From Podila epigama (Eukaryota; Mortierellomycota; Mortierellomycetes; Mortierellales; Mortierellaceae), in NCBI GenBank assembly GCA_015679605.1, contig JAAAVE010000850.1:1-12770 (forward strand): a stretch of 12,770 nt of DNA, given 5' to 3'. Below are positions 1 through 8,700 of this stretch, in pieces. A program made the position numbers and the translations under genes. How positions within the stretch are numbered: position 1 is the first letter of the stretch; each line of letters opens with the position of its first letter. Under the pieces are notes generated by a model that saw only the letters and a program-made list of their open reading frames with translations, was not told where the DNA came from and ran no database searches.

Positions 1-16
1 AAAAAAAAAAAAGACC

Positions 17-157
17 TCAAAGTAATCCAGTCTTAAAGTCACTCATCGCAAGTCCAATAGCCACCATCTCATCACCAGAAGCACGCTGAAGATAAATGGC
101 GAGTTGATCTCGGTCTACTTGAGGCAACACATCACTCAACTTATCCAAACTCTGCTC
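17..157 (-). other. CUE-like C-terminal segment
   Basis: The last 47 residues (1382-1428) form an ordered patch after a Lys/Glu-rich low-complexity stretch. A Leu-Pro pair is followed by Asp-Arg-Asp, then a Leu-rich helix, then Gly-Asp-Glu-Met-Val-Ala-Ile-Gly and a Leu-Leu terminus. CUE domains are three-helix bundles with a Met-Phe-Pro or related Pro motif near helix 1 and a Leu-Leu near helix 3. The Pro motif here is Leu-Pro, so ubiquitin binding is not established. The assignment rests on pattern only. Confidence 0.4.
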
Positions 158-3100
158 CACCAAGAAATCATTTGTTGCTGCGACAGTATGAGACGCGACC
201 GAAAAACGTTGATCATCCTGGTATTGCAGCTTTTCTTTCTCCTCCAACGCTGCTTGCTGTTCCTTCTTCTTTTCCTTCTTACTCTGTCGCTTCTGCGTAT
301 TACCTGCCTTTTGCTTCGAGAACGATCCAATCGACGCAAACGAGGATGCTGTCGAGTACCGGTTCAGGGTCGCTCCAAATTTACTACTCTTTTCACTCTT
401 TTCACTCTTTTCTGGCTTGTCAGACTTTTTCTCTTGTGTATTTTGCTTTTGTCCCGGATACTGGACCATTCCTGACCCTGGCAAAACATATCCTCCTCCT
501 CCTCCTCCTATTGCTCCTGCTCCTGTTGATCCAACACCAAGGCCAGACGCTGCCCCTGCAGCGCCACTCCGACCCTGCGACGTAGGAGACATCACAAGGG
601 ACGAGTTTGACCCAGTGGATGTAAACGCATACGACGGCTGACCAGCAAACGTCAACGGTCGAGTCAATCCTCCAGCTGAGAGTGGACTGCGCCAGCCACC
701 GTTCGTGGGACTAGTAAGCTGGTTGGGTGTCTTTCTTGGTTCTGGGAACCCACCAAGAGGAATAAGAATCGGAGAAGTCAATGGCGAATAAACTTCTTTG
801 CTCGTCGCATCATCCGCATAGGGTATCAATCCACCTTCTGCATTGTAATACGAAGACATGGCAGGGGTGGACTCCACTGTTGTTGTTGTTGATGATGATG
901 TTGGGGCATAATTGGCCTTTGACTCTCGACCACTAATATCCTTCTCATCTTCGTTTTCTTCTTCTTCCTGCTTGAATCCTGTGGTCACTGCTGAACTAGG
1001 AGACTTTTGGGATTCAGCAAAGGATGGGGTCGAAAGAGACCCCAAGGACGATGCAGACTGTGATGCCAAGGATAGTTTTGAGCCAGTAACTGGATTGGCA
1101 ATGTCAACCTCGTCCTGCTGCTGCTGCTGCATCTGTTCTTCGCCTATACTCGAACTAGGTACAACCATCATACTGGCCGGTCGACGACTGTAAAGACTCG
1201 AGTTGCTGCGCTTAATTGGCCTCTCCATGAAAAGAGAACCCGTCGAAGATGTTGACAATGTGGGTGACAATGGCCCTCCACCGGAACTTCCACCATGACG
1301 TGCTGGCAACTTCATGAAATCCGAACCTGGAGGTGGTGTCTGGTCAAGCGGCTGATGTTGTTGTTCCTGTCGCACTAGACCGCTTCCCTGGGTTTGGCTT
1401 CTATGCATTAGGAACCGGCTGCCCGAGGCATGGACATCGGACATTGTTCGGCCTCTGATTGAGTTGGCAGGAGAAGAAGAAGATAGGTTTCCAACACCTC
1501 CAATCCCACCTCCAACACCAAGGCTGTTACGCTTATTATGTGCGAGAAAGCCAGAACCCATCGACAATGGTGATGCGCTCGATGGCGTCGCACCGCCAAT
1601 AGATGCTCGTTGGAGTGTAGGTGTGCCGATGATGGAGTGGCGGTGACTCGAAGTAGATGGACTTGGACTCGCTTGAGGCGGAATGGCATTGCTACCAGAA
1701 GCAAGTCGTGCCCGACTCGAAGACCAAGAGCCAAGCTCCACAGCCGACTTTGCACTTTTTTGTTTATAAAACAGGGAGCCAGGACCATTATGGCCACTGG
1801 AAGGTGGACCAGAGGCATTCATACCAGATGCTAGCAGATCAGCACTCGAAATGCCGGACGCTGAATGACTTGGTATACCACCCGAAATGTCCATCGAGAG
1901 ACGTTTTCCTGCATTCTTGATTCTCGCACCAATACCTCCTCCAGTGCTGTGGCTACTGAGGGAGCTTGCGACAGTGTGGCTGCTATGGCTGGAGGTTGGA
2001 GTTTGAGATCGTTGGTCCTGGCCTCCGCCAACACCCTGCGCTGAGACAATCGTACCGCCCACACTAGGTGTAAACTTGCCAGCTACGGCTTTTACAATCG
2101 CAGGAGGATCTACAACATATAATATATGTATAGATAAAAGATGAACATGTCACTAAAAAGGTGATAGGAGCATCTCTCCATTCATCCAAGTGGGAAAGTA
2201 CTATGTTGAGAATTTACCTTTCATAAGGGCAGGACGATCTTGCATCATGCATCGCAATACCCAAATGTCAAGACCAGTTCTTGCCTTGGTGAACTCTTGA
2301 TACGCTTGAACTATTACAAAAAAAAAGTGTGTGTGCGGTAAAGAAATAATGAGTTCTTTGTCCAAGTTATTCACACCCATCAATGCATGGCGTTTCTACA
2401 AAAAAGAGATCCAGGAAACCAACAAAAAAATGAACAAATGTCCTTACCATAAGTCTGTGTCCTCTCTGACAGAGTCATCTTTCTGATCTTGTACGCCTTC
2501 AAGGGCACCGGTCGGACACTCTGATCGGGAAAGACGAGTTGAGACGGCGACACATCCTTGAGTTGTCCACGCTGAGGAACAGCCCCATAGACACCTCCTC
2601 CAGTCTGAATGATTCCCTTGATGCTATCACGACGATTTGCATCCTGGAGTTCACCAACTGTCTCCGTTTCCTCTTGCTCAACAGCAGTGGCAGATGGCTC
2701 AGACGATCCCGAGGATGGGTTCAGAGAAGAAACACCGGACGATGTAGTCGACGAAAAAGAGGAGCCTCTAGTTGCCCGTTGTCTCTCTGGAGACACCCTC
2801 AACAGGGCCTCTCGTCCGACTAGAATCCGCGATTCACGGGTCGTCAAGGGTGTGGTCGGTGTGAGGACCGTGGCTGAAGCTGGAGACATGATCGTGTTAT
2901 TATCTGCCAAAGCTGCCACGGTTTCCTGTCGGACAGTAGTGACAGACCCCTTCCGAGCGTTCATTGGCGACGACACTGCGGAGCCTCCTGAGGAGGAGGA
3001 TGAGGCTAGAGTACCAGCACCAGTGGTCTCCTTGACAATGACTGGGGGCGAAAGTGGAGCCAGGTCCCAAGTGGGCAAGTCCAAGAAACTCTTTTTCATA

Positions 3101-4964
3101 GTCGCATCTCCAACGGCGTTCTTGTCAACGGTCGACCGCGAAGCTGTAGCTGCTGCAGCGGCAAGCCCAACTCCAGAGGTGACAAGGCTAAGGCGCTTTC
3201 GATCGACACGCCGATTGGCTTGGCGATTGTCTGGTCTACCAGGTTCCAAGGAGTCTTGGTCAATCGCTGAAGAATCCTGTTCGCTGGACGGCATGATCTC
3301 TTGGTCGTCTTTCTCAGACGTATCCAGACTGTTTGATAATCCATGGGTAGCAACAACAGACTTGAGGGTTCCGTCGGTCTCTGTTCTGGTGCTCAATATT
3401 GAGCCCGACTTTACAATGTTGTTGTCATTGCCAATGTTCCTATCCTGTTCAACGTCAGAGAGTCCATGGAACGTATGTGACCGCGACCGCTTGTCGCTTG
3501 ACTCTAATGTGGAGCCTAGGTCAATAGCTGAAGTGGATTTGCTAATAGGATTCCAGAGAGAGCTCAAGTCGTTGCTCGAAAAGGAGAGTTCCAATAGTTG
3601 CAATGGCAAGGAAGGTGGTTGTGTTGTTGTTAATCCTGCTGTCAATGAATCTGACGATGACTGGTTCCTCATTTCTGGAGATGTTTCTGTTTCTATTGAT
3701 GTTGCTGTCGTCATTGTTGTTATTGTGGCAGCGGTAACCATGCCTCCTAGTTTTCCGCTTGGCGCTTGATCTTGCCTTTCCACTTTATAATCAGCAGCTT
3801 GTTTTGAGAGTGCTTCACAACTTGAAGCAGGACTGGCACTTGGCGTTGGTTGCTTCTCTGTCACCTCTACTTTGATAGTGTCATCAAACATGATCGTGCT
3901 GGACGATGGTCGTGTTGTTTCCTGCTGGGTTAGATTGGCACTTGACGTGGTCATCAAAGTATCTTGCTGGTGTGCATCGTCGTTCTCCAAGAGTTCAGCC
4001 GCCATAGCTGACAGCGACCCATGGGACGCTGCACCTTTCAACATACGATCTCCAGATGCCTCATGTGCGATCGAATCACCATGGTCCAAGGTGTCGTCCA
4101 AAATGACATGATCATTATCTGCATTCGGGGAGATTGGAGAAGCCATAGGTGACGGGATGTACTGAGGAGCCCGTGGGCCTAAAAAGTAGCTACCGTTGAG
4201 GACCAAGGATGTAGCGCCTAGATTAGACTGCTGCTGATGCTGTTGCTGTTGCTGCTGTGTCTGGCGTTCAAATGAGGTCCCAAATATGGCTGATGTTGCT
4301 GAAGTAGGTCGGGGCTGTCTGGAAGCAAAATCTCTTGTGGTGACACTGGGCATTGTCAGGTTGGATCCTGACCTGCTATCCACATGGTTGGGCAAAGGAG
4401 ACGATGCAAAAGATTCTATTTTCGCCAAGTGGGAGGGGAAGAAAACGAAAGGGAAAAAAGAGTATCACAGGAGCGGTTACCCCATGGATACTTTGCTGGT
4501 CAAATGACTTGTCATGTTCATATCGTCTTTGCTCGCTTTCCTTTCTGTGCATGGTATGGAGAGTGAACAGCCAAATGAACATTGACAATTCAATTGTACC
4601 TTGACTGGTTGCAAAAGAACTACCACTTGCCAAGCTGCGGTCCGACCCAGATAGATCCTGAAAGGATGATACTAGATTGATATAGAGATGTAGTTGGGCG
4701 TAGCATGTCGCCTTTTCTTTTGTGAGCAAATTATATTTGAATTTGCTTATTTGCTTATTTTCTTTTTCTTTTGAACAAGTGGTCTTTTTTCTACATTCAT
4801 TTCGACACTTACATTCACCATCAATCTGGTCAATCAGCTGTCGAAGCACAGAGGAATCTAGTTGTTTGTTTCATTGGTATTTGTCAGGCCAGCTTGTCCA
4901 CTTTATTGTGTGTGTGTGTATGGGTGATGTTGGAGCCGACAGGTTTACCTTCTGGTGTGGCCAT
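17..4964 (-). CDS. Uncharacterised fungal protein: long disordered protein with conserved central block and CUE-like C-terminus
   Basis: Model: exons 4949-4964, 4813-4857, 4600-4671, 2448-4415, 2218-2310, 17-2109. This gives 4287 coding bases, 1428 residues and a TGA at 17-19. All junctions are GT-AG and phase 1. The start is the ATG at 4962-4964, reading MATPE; no other ATG reaches the exon 2 frame. Seen: an N-terminal segment (about 1-45) with a leucine/isoleucine-rich stretch; a Ser/Thr/Gln-rich region (45-675) with a polyQ tract; a block at about 678-732 (RPVPLKAYKIRKMTLSERTQ, then GLDIWVLRCMMQD) split over exons 4-6; another Ser/Gly-rich region with a Lys/Glu-rich stretch; and a final helix-forming segment at about 1382-1428 (LDKLSDVLPQVDRDQLAIYL, then GDEMVAIG) resembling a CUE ubiquitin-binding fold in spacing. 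No membrane segment or enzyme motif is visible. The two ordered parts look like conserved modules, but I do not recognise a characterised family. A scaffold or adaptor role is inference only. The exon structure is well supported; the 16-base first exon is the least certain part. Confidence 0.82.
491..510 (-). repeat. GGA tract coding polyglycine
   Basis: Plus-strand TCC triplets encode a run of glycines in a Gly/Ala-rich linker of exon 6, just before the Lys/Ser-rich stretch. Confidence 0.75.
1115..1135 (-). repeat. Second CAG tract coding polyglutamine
   Basis: A nearly pure CTG run on the plus strand encodes a Gln-rich stretch (Glu-Glu-Gln-Met-Gln5) in exon 6 of the disordered protein. Confidence 0.8.
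2218..2517 (-). other. Conserved central module of the uncharacterised protein, interrupted by an intron
   Basis: Residues about 678-732 are encoded by the end of exon 4 (2448-2517) and by exon 5 (2218-2310). They are the only ordered, charge- and aromatic-rich stretch in the middle of a low-complexity protein: TLSERTQTYVQAYQEFTKAR followed by TGLDIWVLRCMM. The intron at 2311-2447 begins GTAAGG after TAT G and ends AATAG. The join makes a Val codon and gives an uninterrupted amphipathic segment, which supports the splice. A PSI-type search seeded with this block would be the quickest way to place the family. Confidence 0.7.
4228..4263 (-). repeat. CAG/CAA tract coding polyglutamine
   Basis: On the plus strand this is an interrupted CTG/TTG run. 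On the coding strand it reads a Gln run broken by a single His, near residue 100 of the disordered protein. Mixed CAG and CAA codons make it a relatively stable trinucleotide tract. Confidence 0.85.
4907..4919. repeat. TG dinucleotide microsatellite in intron 1
   Basis: Six TG units lie in the 91-base first intron (4858-4948) of the disordered-protein gene. They read as CA on the transcribed strand, between donor GTAAAC and acceptor ACTAG. Confidence 0.8.
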
Positions 4965-4973
4965 CGCAATATG

Positions 4974-5022
4974 AGAAGGCACTCTCCTTCTGGTGGTGGT
5001 GGTGGTGGTGCTGCTGCTGCTG
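4974..5022 (-). promoter_or_regulatory. Structured, repeat-rich 5' leader just upstream of the start codon
   Basis: Reading toward the ATG at 4964 on the minus strand: a CAG run, then a CCA run (plus-strand TGG/CTG, 4991-5022), then a 6-bp perfect stem with 6-base loop (arms 4986-4991 and 4974-4979) ending nine bases before the start codon. The start context is GCGATGG, with G at +4. The hairpin could modulate initiation; that is inference. Confidence 0.4.
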
Positions 5023-5217
5023 AACGAGTAGTGGGATGGTAAGCTATGAAGGTAGGTGATGTTTGTGAATGTGAGTGTGAAGCGATGAGTGTTGAGTGTT
5101 GTGTGTTACAAATGGCCGAGTGGAGAAACAAAAGAAAGAAAAAAAAAATAGAAATGACGAGATGCCACAAATTGCACTCTCCACCCCCTTTTTTTTTGTC
5201 CGCGTGTGTTACCGCGT

Positions 5218-5240
5218 GTTGTTGTTGTTGCTGTTGTTTG
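5218..5240. repeat. GTT (CAA) trinucleotide repeat
   Basis: GTT units with one GCT interruption on the plus strand, immediately after a tandem copy of CCGCGTGT. Non-coding. Confidence 0.7.
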
Positions 5241-5440
5241 TGAACAGTACGCTGGATAGAGGATGGATAGATGCTGGGTGCTGGATGCTGTTGTTGTTCT
5301 GTGTGCACGCGTGTTCATTGTCTATCAGGCCATCCACACATCACATCGTACTGTACGTTGGGTTGGCCACAGGGTGAGGTGGATGAGGGGATGCAAACCG
5401 ATCCTCATGTCTCCTGGAAACTTTGCACGACGCAATGGAC

Positions 5441-5495
5441 ACTCACACAAACACACATACACATTTTCACACACACATTCACATACATCAACACC
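5441..5495. repeat. Degenerate CA-rich simple repeat
   Basis: Repeated ACACA/CATACA motifs on the plus strand with scattered interruptions, in the intergenic region between the two large genes. Confidence 0.75.
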
Positions 5496-5774
5496 GCCTG
5501 AAAAATTGCCCAAACCCATCCAGTCTCTCTCCCACCCCACCCCATTCCATCTTCCAACAAAAACCACATCTCACATAACTGGTGCTTGGTCTTCAATCAC
5601 ACGCGTCGTGGTGTACTTGGCCATACAAAAAACGTGTCAAAAGATGTTGCATGGTACGTGTTGATTATTGTAGATCGGTTTTGTTATTTAATATGCGAAT
5701 GATGTTTACTTACGATTTCTTATTCTTCTGCTACCTCTTCAATTCAAAATTTTGTCCTATTTCCAACTTCTTCT

Positions 5775-8700
5775 TTACTCCATCATGGCTTCTGGCTCCA
5801 GGGGCTGCATCACGTCGAATGCTCCCGTACCACCCTCCACAACCTTGCCCATGACCAGACGTGCCGAAGGTGACTCCAGACCGTCATAGTCTCCGTGCAA
5901 AGTAGCCTGTGTCAAGAAATGACACGTTCTCTCGAAAGACATCTTGAGGAATGGCGACGTCGATGACTCGATACCCATACGGTTGAATGGCTTGAATCCA
6001 CTCTCGAACGTCTATTATCATTCATTCATAGAGTTCATCAGTCAGTATGACAATTAAAATGTGAGATTCCAACACACACAAGCACAAAAAAAAAAAAAAA
6101 AAACTCACCATGTAGTCAGCAATCAAGGTCAAATGGCGACGGTCGACATCGATACCATAAGCACCAAAGACTCCGCTAATCTCTTGAATGATGGCCATAC
6201 GCGCTGCTTCAACACCATATGTCCGGAGGATGGCGCCAATGTCGTTCGAATAGATCGAGTTGACATCAATCAAGTTGGCATATTCCCAGATACCCTTCAG
6301 GTTCACACCCTCGGTCGCCACCTGGGGCTTGCCCCTCTCGTCCTCGGACATGAACACACGGTCAATGCCCTTGATCTCGTGCAAGACACACGTTGGTGCA
6401 ACTGCTGTGACCAGGTTCACCATCAACAACTTCTTGGTATCTGCTGGGAAATGCATCTCAATCTCGCACCACGAACCTTGCTCCGCATCAAAAGAGTACC
6501 TCTTGACATATGGGCTAATCGACATAATGCGCTCCTCGCGATCCTTGCGGCTGTTCTCCAAGGCCTTGCTGCGCTTCTCTGCAGACTTTTGCTCACGCGC
6601 CAGACGCTTGCGCTTATCGGCCTCATCCTCAACCTCATCTTCACTCTCTGAGCCAGATGAAGAATCAGAGTCCACCTCAGAGTCCTCGCCATCGAGCTCC
6701 TTCTGAGCCTTGTCGGCACTCTCAATCACCTGCTCGTCTTCAGAGTCAGGCTCATCGTACGAGGCCAACTGCTTGTTTTGCTTCAAAATCTTTTCGCTCG
6801 TCGCATCGCCATCGCCATCATCACTCTCATCTCCACCAGCGTCATGGCGTGACACCTCACCCTCTTCAGCCTCGTCCTCAGCCGCTTCAGCCACATCAGC
6901 CTTCTTCGCCTTGCTTGGCTTTCCAATCTCATCTTCACTGACTCCCTTGGTCTTGCGGTACACACGCTTAATATCACGCAAAATGGCAGTCGTCAACTTC
7001 TTGACAAACGAAGTCTCAATCACATCCTCCACATCCTCGCTCGAAACACCATACTCGGCCTTGTACTCGTCCTCACGGAACAGGTTCAAGCGGATGGCAA
7101 AAACCTTGTGCCGCTTCTGGTTCGTCGCCGCTGACTTGGAAATGAGGCGCTCCGTGACCTGGACATTGTCAATGAGCTGTGCCAACGTCAGGCGAGAGGC
7201 ATCCTGGCAGAACGATTGCAGCTGGCTCTCATTCACACCGGGGTTGATGTTCAGAGTCATGGTAGGCGTCTTGAGCTTGGTCGATGCTGTCATGACAATC
7301 TCACGAAGACGAGGAATACCGAGCGTGACGTTCTTGGCACCGAAACCAGCAAAATGGAAAGTGTTGAGCGTCATCTGAGTCGAAGGCTCTCCCACACCCT
7401 GAGCAGCGAGCAAACCGACAGCCTCACCAGGCTCAACAAGCGAGTTCATATAACGCAAATGCATCATAGCCTTGAACTTCTTCTTGTCGAGTCCCTTGTA
7501 ACGCTCTGCTTTCTTAGTCTTCTTGGGATCATCGGGGTTCTGGATAAGACCATCAGGGTTGCGCTCAACGTAATCGTCCAGCTTCTTCTCAAAGGCCTCA
7601 CTCACAGCACCAATGTGTGAGCTGGGCGAGAACAAACTCAATGTGGGGTCATACTTGTGTGGCTTGCGAGCAACCTTCTTGTTGTGTGACATGGCGTCAA
7701 CCTGGTTCAACTTTGGCAACACCTGAGAGGGTTTGTACTTGGCAATCAGTGCTAAAGAGTTCTCAGCACTGAACTTGAACTGGTGGATGTGGGCTTGCTT
7801 GATGACATCAAGCGAATCCTCACCGTAGTGGAACTGAAGAATCGAGCCATCAGAGTCACGGACTGTTTGGTCATAGCCGACCTTGAGACCTTCCAAATGC
7901 TTGATCAAACATCTCTGCAAGTAACCGGAACGAGACGTCTTGACGGCTGTATCAATCAAACCTTCTCTTCCGGCCATACAATGGAAGTAGTATTCTTGAG
8001 GGCGAATACCACTCAAGAAACGACCAGCAATATAACCTCCAGCACGGGCGGACGAATCATAAGGAGCAAAGGAAGGAAGAGACTTGCCCGAAACCATGAT
8101 AGGCACACGACGACCCTCCAATTCTTGCTGACCAAGAGCGCAAGAAATCTGAGTCACGTTGACGTACGAACCCTTTGCACCAGACACTGTCATGGTCTGC
8201 ATGTTATTGTCAGGGAATTTCTTGAGCTACATCATGAAAGGATGAAAGAAACGGTCGAGATATTTAGAAATCAGAAATTCTTAATGATGCATAAAAAATA
8301 ATCATTCACAAACATATAAAACATATATATCGTTCACATACCAATCCGTTGGGAATACAGGCGTTTTGGACAGAAGTAGTCAACTCGTTGACGGCCGACT
8401 TCATGGTGGCATCCAATCCTGCAAGCTGCTCATCAGAACGAAGGACAACCTCAAGCTTGTTCTTGAACTCGCGCTTCAGCTTATCGCTCTTCTTCAGCTT
8501 CTCAACAGAGGCATCAATCTTGGTGTACTTGAGAGCTGCCTTCGTACCAATGTCCTTGCCAGCAGCTTGCAGGTCACGGCGCCACTTGTCACCCTCGGGG
8601 GTCAGACGCAAATCATCCATGCGGCAAGTGAACGCCCAACGCTGAGTCCAGCGCGTGAAGAGACGGCCAAAGATACTCAACAACTGACCTGCAATATCTC

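Larger units (their letters stand above)
4965..5774. other. Intergenic region: promoter/leader of the disordered-protein gene and 3' flank of RPA190
   Basis: No gene is supported here. Short open frames on both strands lack coding character and are interrupted by simple repeats. The part near 5000-5500 is dense in CAA (5218-5240), poly-A/G and CA-type repeats (5441-5495) as read on the minus strand, typical of pyrimidine/CA-rich fungal leaders. About 5600-5774 should hold the 3' UTR of RPA190. I see no canonical AATAAA there on the minus strand, only AT-rich variants such as ATTAAATAA near 5682. No TATA box is obvious. Confidence 0.6.

Noticed and set aside
17-2062. Reading exon 6 as a stand-alone gene starting at 2062
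   Set aside because: The codon is GTG. The frame continues upstream to a splice acceptor at 2110 and joins exon 5 in phase.
2609-3769. 386-codon plus-strand open frame
   Set aside because: It lies exactly antisense to exon 4 of the disordered-protein gene. Its translation shows no domain character, and the minus frame is continuous with correctly spliced neighbours. It is a shadow of Ser/Thr-rich codons.
2380-4428. Reading exon 4 as a stand-alone gene starting at 4428
   Set aside because: The codon there is TTG, not ATG. The frame joins cleanly to upstream exons at 4415 and downstream exons at 2448 through GT-AG sites.
4376-4849. 157-codon minus frame across 4376-4849
   Set aside because: It runs through two introns. 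Only the parts inside exons 2 and 3 are coding, and the Lys/Cys/Phe-rich rest is intronic.
5325-5567. 80-codon minus frame in the intergenic region
   Set aside because: A Val/Cys-rich translation of a CA/TG simple repeat with no domain character.
6710-7378. 222-codon plus-strand open frame
   Set aside because: Antisense to RPA190 exon 5. Its Ser-rich translation is the mirror of Asp/Glu-rich codons in the acidic insertion.
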